In this document: positions 18,397 through 26,229 of the stretch, in pieces | Position numbering within the stretch: position 1 is the first letter of the stretch | Layout of the letters: each line of letters opens with the position of its first letter | DNA from: Acholeplasma sp. CAG:878 | Lineage (GTDB): Bacteria; Bacillota_I; Bacilli_A; RF39; UBA660 | Length of the DNA: 64,000 bases | Direction of reading: 5' to 3' | Assembly (NCBI GenBank): GCA_000432255.1 | Contig: HF989926.1 | Location: 1-64,000 of the forward strand | Program-made: the position numbers and the translations under genes | The notes under the pieces: generated by a model | What the model saw: only the letters and a program-made list of their open reading frames with translations | Database searches by the model: none | Told to the model about the DNA's origin: nothing

Positions 18397-18405
18397 ATGT
18401 AAAAT
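18377..18405 (+). promoter_or_regulatory. promoter of rbfA
   Basis: TTGAAA (18377-18382), 17 bases, TAAAAT (18400-18405). It overlaps the preceding terminator hairpin, so rbfA has become separately transcribed from infB. Confidence 0.65.
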
Positions 18406-18440
18406 GTTATTGTAGTAAAAAAATATGAAAGAGTGATAAA

Positions 18441-18779
18441 ATGAGTATAAAAATAAAAAGATTAGAAAGTAATATTGTCAAAGAAATAAGTTATATCTTA
18501 TCACAAGAAGTTAAAGATAGCGATATAAAATTTGTAACAGTAACTGATTGCCATTTAACAAATGACTTAAGCTTTGCTAAAATATATTTTACTGTTCTAG
18601 ATGATAGTAAAAAAGAAACAACTTTAAAAGCACTTAAAGATGCATCAGGATTTATTAGAAAAGAATTAGCAAAGAGAGTTATTATAAGACACATACCAGA
18701 ACTAGAATTTGTCTATGATGAATCAATTGAATATGGCAATAAAATAGAAAAAATAATTGAAGAAATAAATGAGGAGTGA
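18441..18779 (+). CDS. rbfA: 30S ribosome-binding factor RbfA
   Basis: 112 residues, a single KH-like domain with the family's features: RLESNIVKEISYIL at the N-terminus, VTVTDCHLTNDLSFAKIYFT in the middle and RHIPELEFVYDESIEYG near the end. It binds the 30S subunit and helps mature the 16S 5' end, especially in the cold. It normally follows infB directly; here 2.5 kb separates them. The next gene follows after four bases. Confidence 0.95.
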   Translation: MSIKIKRLESNIVKEISYILSQEVKDSDIKFVTVTDCHLTNDLSFAKIYFTVLDDSKKETTLKALKDASGFIRKELAKRVIIRHIPELEFVYDESIEYGNKIEKIIEEINEE

Positions 18780-18783
18780 TTAG

Positions 18784-20142
18784 ATGAACTCAAAAATATT
18801 TAGAGAGTACGATATAAGAGGAAATTATCCTACTGATATTAATGAAGATGTAGCTTACAAAATAGGAAAAAGTTTTGGAAGTTATATAAAAAAAATGAAT
18901 AAAAATAAAGCTTTGATTGGATACGATAATAGATTATCATCTCCAAGCCTAGCTTCTAATTTAATCAATGGAATATTAGATACAGGTGTTGATGTTGTGA
19001 ACCTAGGTTTAGTAACAACTCCAATGTACTATTATGGGAGGGTATTACTTGATATTTGGTCAGGAATAATGATTACAGCAAGTCACAATCCAGCAACTGA
19101 TAATGGATTTAAAATGTCATTTACTAACATTGGTAACGCTGTGGGAAGCGAAATATATGATTTTAGAGATTTTACATTTAAAGGAGAATTTATAGATGGA
19201 AAAGGAACTTTAAGTACATATGATATTAAAGATGATTATGTTAATTTAGTAAAAAATTCATTGAAATTTGATAAAAAGGTAAAAGTTGTAGTAGATTTAG
19301 GTAATGGAACAGGTTCTATTATAATCAAAGATGTATTAAATAAACTACCATTAGAATATGAGTTATTATTTGAAGAAAGCGATGGAACTTTTCCCCACCA
19401 CCACCCAGACCCAGCAGTTGCTAGTAATTTAGTTGATTTACAAAAAAAAGTAGTAGAGTTAAACTATGATTTAGGATTTGCAATCGACGCTGATGGCGAT
19501 AGAGTAAGAGTAGTTGATAACAAAGGAAATATAATAGATACTGATATTTATATGGCTATAATGTATAGATATCTATACCCTAATTTAAAAACAAAAGCAG
19601 CTTTATATGATGTTAAATGTTCAAAAAGTTTAATTGATGAAGTTGAAAGATTAGGATTAAAACAAATAATGAATAGAACTGGAAACTCTTATCAATATAG
19701 AAAAGTAGCCGAAACAAATGTTGATTTTGGTGGTGAATACTCTGGACACTTGTTCTTTAACGATAGATATCCAGGTATTGATGATGGTATATATGCAGGT
19801 TTAAGAATGTGTGAAGTAGTATCAAATCAAGACAAAACAATGTATGAATTAACAAAAGGATTTAATACATATTATAAAACAGATGAATTAAAAATTCAGG
19901 TAACTGATGAAAACAAATTTCAAATAATCGAAGAATTAAAAAAATATTTAGATTTAAAACAATATAAATATAATGCTCTAGATGGAGTAAGAGTTACATT
20001 TGATGATGGTTGGGGTCTTATTAGATGTTCTAACACAGGACCTAATCTAACATTAAGATTTGAAGCAAACAAAGAATCTAGACTAGAAGAAATAAAAAAT
20101 GAGTTAATGGAAGAAGTAAATAGAATAATAGGGATGTTTTAA
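18784..20142 (+). CDS. phosphomannomutase/phosphoglucomutase
   Basis: 452 residues of the alpha-D-phosphohexomutase family. The phosphoserine loop is TASHNP (Ser100), the metal loop DADGDRVR, the sugar loop GGEYSGH and the C-terminal phosphate-binding loop RCSNTGPNLTLRFE. It interconverts hexose 1- and 6-phosphates for wall and surface-sugar precursors. The AlgC/ManB-like form is preferred over GlmM because the substrate loop reads GEYSGH. It has a GAGGAGTG site and is co-transcribed with rbfA. Confidence 0.92.
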   Translation: MNSKIFREYDIRGNYPTDINEDVAYKIGKSFGSYIKKMNKNKALIGYDNRLSSPSLASNLINGILDTGVDVVNLGLVTTPMYYYGRVLLDIWSGIMITASHNPATDNGFKMSFTNIGNAVGSEIYDFRDFTFKGEFIDGKGTLSTYDIKDDYVNLVKNSLKFDKKVKVVVDLGNGTGSIIIKDVLNKLPLEYELLFEESDGTFPHHHPDPAVASNLVDLQKKVVELNYDLGFAIDADGDRVRVVDNKGNIIDTDIYMAIMYRYLYPNLKTKAALYDVKCSKSLIDEVERLGLKQIMNRTGNSYQYRKVAETNVDFGGEYSGHLFFNDRYPGIDDGIYAGLRMCEVVSNQDKTMYELTKGFNTYYKTDELKIQVTDENKFQIIEELKKYLDLKQYKYNALDGVRVTFDDGWGLIRCSNTGPNLTLRFEANKESRLEEIKNELMEEVNRIIGMF

Positions 20143-20157
20143 AATAACATCCTTTTA
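20132..20157 (+). terminator. terminator after the phosphohexomutase gene
   Basis: Arms GGATGTT (20132-20138) and AACATCC (20146-20152), then TTTT. It overlaps the stop codon. Confidence 0.8.
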
Positions 20158-20205
20158 TTATCATATTTAAAAAAATAAAGAATAAAATTTGAAAGGTGAT
20201 TATTT

Positions 20206-20796
20206 ATGGCAAAAATATATTATGATAGAGCAGTAAGATATTTTGATTTTTATACAGATATTTTAAAATTAAAAACTAAGAAGCAAGTACCATCAGAAGA
20301 AGCAAAAAGAAGAATTGAATTAATTGAACGTTATGCTTTTGATTCTTATAAAGTTGTTCAAACAGGCACTGAAATGATGAATAAATTAAATTTAAATCCT
20401 TCCATTAAAGAATTAGGTAAAATTACTTTTTTAAATCACCTAATTCCAGAAATTTATCAAATCAGTAAATCAGGAATAAATCTTGTTGATAATTTTCATT
20501 TTGTATATGAAAATGAAGATTTTAATACATTATTAAGATTACAAATGCCAACTGTAGATACATTTGATGGCATAATAAAATATGTAATAAGTCATTATAA
20601 AACAAGTAGATTAACAAGTGAACAATTAAATTTTATTTTAACTGATTGTTTAAGTGGTCTTAATATATATGAACTAGATAGCAAAGGTAAAATACAAATT
20701 TTAAGAATTTTATTACAAATACTACAAAACATTAAAAGAACAAGCGAATTTCAAGTTCCTGCTGAAGTCAAAGATAAACAATTTGTAAAAAAATAA
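20206..20796 (+). CDS. hypothetical protein, helical
   Basis: 196 residues, not recognised. It is soluble and mostly helical, rich in Lys/Leu/Ile/Asn, with no signal peptide, membrane segment or catalytic-looking motif. An AAAGGTG site precedes the ATG, codon use matches the neighbours, and it is free-standing between a terminator and the tyrS promoter. It is probably a lineage-specific conserved gene. Confidence 0.7.
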   Translation: MAKIYYDRAVRYFDFYTDILKLKTKKQVPSEEAKRRIELIERYAFDSYKVVQTGTEMMNKLNLNPSIKELGKITFLNHLIPEIYQISKSGINLVDNFHFVYENEDFNTLLRLQMPTVDTFDGIIKYVISHYKTSRLTSEQLNFILTDCLSGLNIYELDSKGKIQILRILLQILQNIKRTSEFQVPAEVKDKQFVKK

Positions 20797-20806
20797 CAAA
20801 TATTAT

Positions 20807-20835
20807 TTGACAAACAAAAAATGTTATGTTATAGT
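20807..20835 (+). promoter_or_regulatory. promoter of the tyrS T-box leader
   Basis: TTGACA (20807-20812), exactly 17 bases, TATAGT (20830-20835). Predicted start near 20842. Confidence 0.85.
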
Positions 20836-20841
20836 TTTATT

Positions 20842-21046
20842 ATGTTAATGTTGACGGAATTTTAGTAGCAATTTAATTGGTAATAAGAAAGTTAGTGGTT
20901 GATGAAAACTAACCAAGATTAAATTAGTGAATTACCCTTTCCTGAGTTAAATCGTTACTCGCGTTAAGAGATAAAGTGTATGATGATATTCATAAATTAA
21001 GGTGGTACCGCGGTTTTTCGTCCTTAGATTTGTGAATATTTTTTGT
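20842..21046 (+). promoter_or_regulatory. T-box riboswitch (tRNA-Tyr responsive)
   Basis: The T-box core AAGGTGGTACCGCGG is at 20999-21013, followed by TTTTTCGTCCTT. The bulge bases TGGT match the ACCA end of a tRNA with A73, as tRNA-Tyr has. A terminator can form from ATTCATAAATTAAGG and CCTTAGATTTGTGAAT (to 21038) with a T-run to 21045; uncharged tRNA would instead stabilise the antiterminator and allow tyrS expression. A TAC triplet in the Stem I segment GTGAATTACCC (about 20931-20933) is my candidate specifier, unproven without folding. Confidence 0.92.
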
Positions 21047-21059
21047 TAGGAAGTGTTAC

Positions 21060-21116
21060 ATGGAAATAGAATATGAAAATATTGATAAAATAAAAATTAG
21101 AGGAGGAAAATTATGA
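21060..21116 (+). CDS. possible 18-codon ORF overlapping the tyrS start
   Basis: ATG 21060 preceded by AGGAAGTG opens an 18-residue frame (MEIEYENIDKIKIRGGKL). Its TGA overlaps the tyrS ATG as ATGA, the classical arrangement for translational coupling. It lies after the T-box terminator, so it is only made when the leader is read through. It may be fortuitous. Confidence 0.35.
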   Translation: MEIEYENIDKIKIRGGKL

Positions 21117-22339
21117 AAATATATGATGAATTAGTATGGAGAGGACTTATTCAAGAGATATCTAGTCCTGACCTAATTGAAAAATTAAATAATGGAGGAA
21201 TGACTTTTTATATTGGAACAGATCCAACTGCAGATTCAATGCACATTGGTCATTATTCGTCATTTTTAATTAGTAGAAGATTAAAACAAGCTGGACACAC
21301 ACCACTTCTTTTAGTAGGTGGAGCAACTGGTATGATTGGAGATCCTAAACCAGATACAGAAAGACCAATGATTACAAAAGAAGAAGTTGAAAAAAATGTT
21401 CAAGGATTGAAAAGTCAAGCTGAAAAAATATTTGGATTTGAAGTTGTTAATAATTACGATTGGACTAAAGATATAAATGTAATTGACTTTTTAAGAGATT
21501 ATGGAAAATACTTTAATGTTAACTACATGATTGCTAAAGACAAAGTTAAATCAAGAATGGAAACAGGAATTACTTACGCTGAATTTTCATACATGATTTT
21601 GCAAGCGTTAGACTTTTTAGAGTTGTTTGAAACTCGAAATTGCGAATTACAAGTAGCAGGTTCTGACCAATGGGGTAACATTACTTCAGGAATTGAATTA
21701 ATTAGAAAAAAGACTGGAAAAGAAGCATATGGAATGGTTATGCCATTAGTAACGGATTCAACTGGTAAAAAGTTCGGAAAAACCGAAGGAAATGCTTTAT
21801 GGTTAGATAAAAATAAAACATCAAGTTATGAGATGTACCAATATCTAGTTAATCTTGAAGATTCAATGATTATTAAATACTTAAAAATGTTAACATTCTT
21901 GTCAAAAGAAGAAATCGAAGAATTGGAAAAAATAAACAATGAAAAACCAGAATTAAGAGTTGCTCACAAAGCATTAGCTAAAGCTATTATTACAGATTTA
22001 CACGGGGCTTCTGAATACGAAAAAGCCGAAAAAATAAGTACATTATTATTTGGAGGAGAAGTTCATGGGTTAAGTGCAGATGATATTATTAGCAATTTAA
22101 AAACAATTCCAACTGTTAAAATAAAAGAAAATACTAAAATAGTTGATTTATTAGTTGATAATAATATTTGTTCATCAAAAAGAGAAGCAAGAGAAATGTT
22201 ATCTAGCAACGCTATTTCTCTTAATAATGAAAAAGTTACTGATGAAAATTTAGAAGTAACTAAAGAAATAGCAATTGATTCAAAAATTGTTTTAATTAGA
22301 AAAGGAAAGAAAAAATACTTCTTAGGAATTATTGATTAA
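21113..22339 (+). CDS. tyrS: tyrosyl-tRNA synthetase
   Basis: 408 residues. Class I signature HIGH is in ADSMHIGHYSSF, the Tyr-binding segments are YIGTDPTADS and QVAGSDQWGNI, and the KMSKS loop reads KFGKTEGNA, as is usual for bacterial TyrRS. A C-terminal S4-like domain (about 340-408) binds the tRNA variable arm. It charges tRNA-Tyr and is controlled by the T-box. It has GAGGAGG six bases before the ATG. Confidence 0.97.
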   Translation: MKIYDELVWRGLIQEISSPDLIEKLNNGGMTFYIGTDPTADSMHIGHYSSFLISRRLKQAGHTPLLLVGGATGMIGDPKPDTERPMITKEEVEKNVQGLKSQAEKIFGFEVVNNYDWTKDINVIDFLRDYGKYFNVNYMIAKDKVKSRMETGITYAEFSYMILQALDFLELFETRNCELQVAGSDQWGNITSGIELIRKKTGKEAYGMVMPLVTDSTGKKFGKTEGNALWLDKNKTSSYEMYQYLVNLEDSMIIKYLKMLTFLSKEEIEELEKINNEKPELRVAHKALAKAIITDLHGASEYEKAEKISTLLFGGEVHGLSADDIISNLKTIPTVKIKENTKIVDLLVDNNICSSKREAREMLSSNAISLNNEKVTDENLEVTKEIAIDSKIVLIRKGKKKYFLGIID

Positions 22340-22351
22340 TTCCTTTTTTTA
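22323..22351 (+). terminator. terminator after tyrS
   Basis: Arms AGGAATTA and TTAATTCCT with a short loop, then a T-run. It overlaps the stop codon. Confidence 0.85.
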
Positions 22352-22422
22352 TTAATATATATATAATAACTTATTTCAATATAAATGTTTCAAAAAAATA
22401 ATTATAAAAAAGTAAAAAAACA

Positions 22423-22452
22423 TTGTAATATTGCTTTTTTCTTTGCTATAAT
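22423..22452 (+). promoter_or_regulatory. promoter of the tsa operon
   Basis: TTGTAA (22423-22428), 18 bases, TATAAT (22447-22452), 15 bases before the tsaE ATG, which leaves a very short leader. Confidence 0.65.
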
Positions 22453-22467
22453 AATAATGGTGATAGA

Positions 22468-22917
22468 ATGGAATACAAAATTACAACAAAAGATGAGATG
22501 GAAACAATTGAATTAGCCCAAAATTTTGAATCCGAAAAGTTTCCAAATATGATAATTTGCCTAAATGGTGAATTAGGAAGTGGAAAAACTGTATTTACCA
22601 AAGGACTTGCTGATGCATTAGGTATTAAAGATACAATAACTTCTCCAACATTTGCAATTATTAAAGAGTATGATGGTGAGTTACCACTCTACCACATGGA
22701 TGTATATAGATTAGATGGAAATACTGAAGGTGTTGGTATAGAAGAATATTTTACTAAAGGTGGTGTTGTTGTAATCGAATGGGCAGATACTATTAAAGAC
22801 ATACTTCCAGAAGAAAGATTAGATATTAAGTTTAAAGTTTTAGATGAAAATAGAAGAATACTACATTTATACCCACATGGAAAGAAATATGAAGAACTAT
22901 GTGAGGCGGTTATATGA
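22468..22917 (+). CDS. tsaE: tRNA t6A biosynthesis ATPase TsaE
   Basis: 149 residues. The P-loop is GELGSGKT, with switch-like TSPTFAI and a Walker-B-like VVVIEWAD. TsaE works with TsaB and TsaD to transfer threonylcarbamoyl to A37 of ANN-decoding tRNAs. Its TGA overlaps the tsaB ATG as ATGA, which also shows that TGA is a stop in this genome. It is the first gene of a five-gene overlapping operon. Confidence 0.96.
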   Translation: MEYKITTKDEMETIELAQNFESEKFPNMIICLNGELGSGKTVFTKGLADALGIKDTITSPTFAIIKEYDGELPLYHMDVYRLDGNTEGVGIEEYFTKGGVVVIEWADTIKDILPEERLDIKFKVLDENRRILHLYPHGKKYEELCEAVI

Positions 22918-23507
22918 CATATTTGTTTATTGATACATCATCAGAAAACTTAATCATTTCTATAGTTAAAAACATGGAAATGATTTATTGTTTTTTTGAA
23001 GAAAACATTACTCAATCATCAAGTAAAATAATGCCTGTTTTAGATGAAGGATTTAAGAAAACAAATTTAAAACCAAATGATATAGATAAAATATTTATCG
23101 TTAATGGGCCAGGTTCATTTACAGGAATCAGGGTAGGTTTAACGCTAGCTAAAGTTATGTCTTGGGCACTTAATATACCACTTATTCCTATAAGTGAACT
23201 AGAATTATTAAGTACAATTAGCAATAATAATATAATTGTTCCTATAATTGATGCTAGAAGAGGTTATGTTTATGGTGGAGTATACGATAATAACTTAAAT
23301 AATATTATTAAAGATGAACACATTTTAAAAGAAGAATTATTAAAAAAAGTTACTAATTATGAAATTGTAACTAATGGTAAACCTGATATTATAAAAGTTA
23401 TTAAAAAACATGAAAATGATTCTCCGGTTAATCCTCATGAAATAAAACCTAATTATTTAAAGTTAACTGAAGCTGAGGAAAAACTAAATGATAAAAGAGA
23501 GAATTAA
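22914..23507 (+). CDS. tsaB: tRNA t6A biosynthesis protein TsaB
   Basis: 197 residues of the ASKHA fold, with LFIDTSSENLIISI at the start and VNGPGSFTGIRVGL in the middle. It is the non-catalytic partner that scaffolds TsaD and TsaE. It is a little shorter than the usual 220-230 residues, with a reduced C-terminal half. It overlaps tsaE by four bases and rimI by twenty. Confidence 0.95.
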   Translation: MTYLFIDTSSENLIISIVKNMEMIYCFFEENITQSSSKIMPVLDEGFKKTNLKPNDIDKIFIVNGPGSFTGIRVGLTLAKVMSWALNIPLIPISELELLSTISNNNIIVPIIDARRGYVYGGVYDNNLNNIIKDEHILKEELLKKVTNYEIVTNGKPDIIKVIKKHENDSPVNPHEIKPNYLKLTEAEEKLNDKREN

Positions 23508-23883
23508 TGAAGAAATTAATTTAAATGATTATAAAATTACTGAAAATCCATTTTCAAAATGTTTGATTTATTTAGAAAATGATAATATTATAGGTTTTCT
23601 AGATTATAGTATTATTTATGAAAAAATAGAAATCAATTACATTTTTGTAAAAGAAGAATTTCGTAATAAAAAAATAGCTTCTAAATTAATGAAAAATTTA
23701 ATAGAAAACAATCTAGATAAAGAAAATATTACTTTAGAAGTAAATGTCAATAATGTAAGTGCTATAAAATTATATAAAAAATTTAATTTTAAAGAAGTAG
23801 CAAAAAGACATAATTACTATGGTAGTCTAGATGGTATACTAATGGAGATGAAGTTTTATGAAAATACTTGCGATAGAATCTAG
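23488..23883 (+). CDS. rimI: ribosomal-protein-alanine N-acetyltransferase-like GNAT protein
   Basis: 131 residues with the GNAT core: INYIFVKEEFRNKKIASKLMK carries the acetyl-CoA pyrophosphate loop (RNKKIAS), and NVNNVSAIKLYKKFNF is the C-terminal motif. Placement between tsaB and tsaD is the standard location of rimI in Firmicutes. It likely acetylates the N-terminus of ribosomal protein bS18 or other proteins. Confidence 0.88.
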   Translation: MIKERINEEINLNDYKITENPFSKCLIYLENDNIIGFLDYSIIYEKIEINYIFVKEEFRNKKIASKLMKNLIENNLDKENITLEVNVNNVSAIKLYKKFNFKEVAKRHNYYGSLDGILMEMKFYENTCDRI

Positions 23884-24874
23884 TTGTGATGAAACTAGTG
23901 TAGCAGTTATAGAAGATGGTTGTAAAGATTTAGGAACAGTTATACTTTCTCAAATTGATATCCATAAATTATATGGTGGAGTTGTTCCTGAGATTGCTTC
24001 AAGAAAACATGTTGAAAGTATAACTATTGTACTTGAAGAAGCATTAAGTAAAAACAACTTAACTATGGATAATATTGATGCTATAGCTGTAACATATGGT
24101 CCTGGCTTAATTGGCTCATTATTAGTAGGAGTAATTGCTGCTAAAACATTAGCATACATTTATAATAAACCATTAATACCAGTTCATCATATTAAAGGAC
24201 ATATATATGCTAATAATTTAGAAAAACCAATGAAATTTCCTTTAATTGCACTAGTAGTAAGTGGTGGACATACAGAATTAATTTATATGAAAGAACACTA
24301 TTCATTTGAAAAAATTGGTGGTACTTTAGATGATGCTGTTGGTGAATGTTATGATAAAGTGGCAAGAGTACTAGGACTTGCTTATCCAGGTGGAGCAAAA
24401 GTTGATAAATTGGCTCATGAGGGAATAGATTCATATGAACTACCACTGCCATTAAATGATGAAAGTTATAATTTTAGTTTCAGTGGAATAAAATCAGCTG
24501 TTATTAATCTAAATCACAATGAAAAACAAAAAGGATTTGAAATTAATAAAGAAAACCTTGCTTGTTCATTTCAAAATAGAATAGTAACTATTTTAACTAA
24601 AAAAGCATTAAAAGCATTAAAAGAATATAATGTTAAAAATTTAATTATTGCTGGTGGGGTTGCTGCTAACATGGGATTAAGAGAAAGTATAACTAAAATG
24701 TGTGAAGAAAACAATATAGAACTTACAATTCCTAGAACACTTTATTGTACTGATAATGCCGCAATGATTGGAGCAGCCGCATATTATGCTTATAAAAAAA
24801 ATATTGAAGCCGATTTAAACTTAAATGCTAGAGCAAACATTGATTTAAAGGAGGATTATAAATGCGAAATGTAG
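23858..24874 (+). CDS. tsaD: tRNA threonylcarbamoyladenosine synthase TsaD
   Basis: 338 residues. The opening ILAIESSCDETSVAV, the metal ligands in HHIKGHIYAN, the phosphate loop VSGGHTE and the C-terminal IAGGVAANMGLR are all intact, as is YCTDNAAMIG. It is the catalytic subunit that moves threonylcarbamoyl from its AMP conjugate to tRNA A37. It starts 26 bases before the end of rimI, with GGAGATGAAG upstream. Confidence 0.97.
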   Translation: MKILAIESSCDETSVAVIEDGCKDLGTVILSQIDIHKLYGGVVPEIASRKHVESITIVLEEALSKNNLTMDNIDAIAVTYGPGLIGSLLVGVIAAKTLAYIYNKPLIPVHHIKGHIYANNLEKPMKFPLIALVVSGGHTELIYMKEHYSFEKIGGTLDDAVGECYDKVARVLGLAYPGGAKVDKLAHEGIDSYELPLPLNDESYNFSFSGIKSAVINLNHNEKQKGFEINKENLACSFQNRIVTILTKKALKALKEYNVKNLIIAGGVAANMGLRESITKMCEENNIELTIPRTLYCTDNAAMIGAAAYYAYKKNIEADLNLNARANIDLKEDYKCEM

Positions 24875-26034
24875 GAACTATAGTAAGAGGTATTAGAACG
24901 CCGATTATTAAAGAAAATGATAATTTAGCAAATATAGTAGTAGATTCAGTTTTAAAAGCATGTGAGACTGAAAAATTTGAATTATTAGATAAGGATGTAA
25001 TTGCAGTAACTGAAGCGGTTGTTGGAATTTCAGAAGGTAATTATGCAACTGTAGATAATATTTGTGAAGATATTAAAAATAAATTTAAAACTGGACATTT
25101 GGGAGTAGTATTTCCGATTCTAAGTCGAAATCGCTTTTCTATGATTTTAAAAGCATTAGCGCGTGCAAATAAAAAAATAACTTTACTTTTAAGTTATCCA
25201 GCTGATGAAGTTGGAAATCATTTATTTGATGAAAAGTTACTATTTGAAAAAGGAATAGATCCATATACTAAAACATTAAATTATGATGAATATAAAAGTT
25301 ATTTTAAAGGAATAGTGCATGAATTTACAGGAATTGATTATGTAGATTATTATAAAGAATTAATCGAAAGTGAAGATTGTGAAGCAGAGATTATATTTAG
25401 TAATAATCCTAAAACGATTTTAAATTATACCAATGAAGTATTAGCTTGTGATATTCATACAAGATTTAGAACTAAACAATTATTAAATTGCTTAGGATTA
25501 GATGACATTTTAACTGAATCAATTGGTGGAAGTGGTTATAACCCACAATATGGACTATTAGGTTCAAATAAATCAACTGATGAAAGACTAAAATTATTTC
25601 CAAAAGGTGGAGAAAAATTAATATTAGATATTCAAAAACAAATATTTGAAAAAACAGGTAAAAATGTTGAAGTTATGGTTTATGGCGATGGAGCGTTTAA
25701 AGACCCAGTAGGAAAAATATGGGAATTAGCTGACCCAGTTGTAAGTCCTTTTTACACTAGTGGTTTGAAAGGAACTCCAAACGAAATTAAATTAAAATAT
25801 GTTTCTGATAATAAATTTGCTGATTTAAGAGGAGAGGAACTAGAGTTAGCTATTAGAAATGAAATAAAAGCCAAAGATAATGATTTAAAAGGCAAAAATA
25901 TTACTTTAGGTACAACTCCAAGACAAATAACAGACCTTTTGGGTTCATTATGTGATTTGACTAGTGGTTCTGGTGATAAAGGAACACCTGTTGTATTAGT
26001 TCAAAGATATTTTACAAATTATGCTGAAGAATGA
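24862..26034 (+). CDS. coenzyme F420-0:L-glutamate ligase-like protein (CofE family)
   Basis: 390 residues. The N-terminal IVRGIRTPIIKENDNLANI and VIAVTEAVVGISEG match the CofE/FbiB ligase fold, which joins glutamate through GTP-dependent amide bonds, and the DGAFKDPVGKIWELADP segment is typical of the Firmicutes branch. No F420 pathway gene is nearby and F420 is not expected in this group, so the substrate is probably different. It overlaps tsaD by 13 bases with AAAGGAGG inside tsaD, so it belongs to the operon and may be linked to translation or amide-ligation chemistry. Confidence 0.75.
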   Translation: MRNVGTIVRGIRTPIIKENDNLANIVVDSVLKACETEKFELLDKDVIAVTEAVVGISEGNYATVDNICEDIKNKFKTGHLGVVFPILSRNRFSMILKALARANKKITLLLSYPADEVGNHLFDEKLLFEKGIDPYTKTLNYDEYKSYFKGIVHEFTGIDYVDYYKELIESEDCEAEIIFSNNPKTILNYTNEVLACDIHTRFRTKQLLNCLGLDDILTESIGGSGYNPQYGLLGSNKSTDERLKLFPKGGEKLILDIQKQIFEKTGKNVEVMVYGDGAFKDPVGKIWELADPVVSPFYTSGLKGTPNEIKLKYVSDNKFADLRGEELELAIRNEIKAKDNDLKGKNITLGTTPRQITDLLGSLCDLTSGSGDKGTPVVLVQRYFTNYAEE

Positions 26035-26053
26035 TTCTTTCATTCTTTTTTTA
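26027..26053 (+). terminator. terminator of the tsa operon
   Basis: Arms AGAATGA and TTCATTCT with a short loop, then a T-run. It begins at the last codons of the ligase gene. Confidence 0.75.
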
Positions 26054-26148
26054 ATTTTTAAAAGTAGTTATTTATAATAAAAAATTGAATTATGAAGTCA
26101 AGTTGATGTAATTAAAAATTAATATTTTAAACTTTCTTTAGATTTTTA

Positions 26149-26207
26149 GTGACAAAAATATGTTTGTATGTTATACTTGCTATAGTATGTAAAAAAAGTG
26201 GTATAAT
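26149..26207 (+). promoter_or_regulatory. uvrA promoter region
   Basis: Two overlapping candidates: GTGACA (26149-26154), 17 bases, TATACT (26172-26177); and TTGCTA (26177-26182), 19 bases, TATAAT (26202-26207). I find no GAAC-N4-GTTC SOS box of the Bacillus type. Confidence 0.5.
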
Positions 26208-26229
26208 AGTATTTAGTTAGGAGAAATTT

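Noticed and set aside
26173..26188. Inverted repeat ATACT-N6-AGTAT over the uvrA promoter, considered as an SOS-type operator.
   Set aside because: Five-base arms are expected often in AT-rich DNA, and it does not match the Bacillus GAAC-N4-GTTC LexA site.
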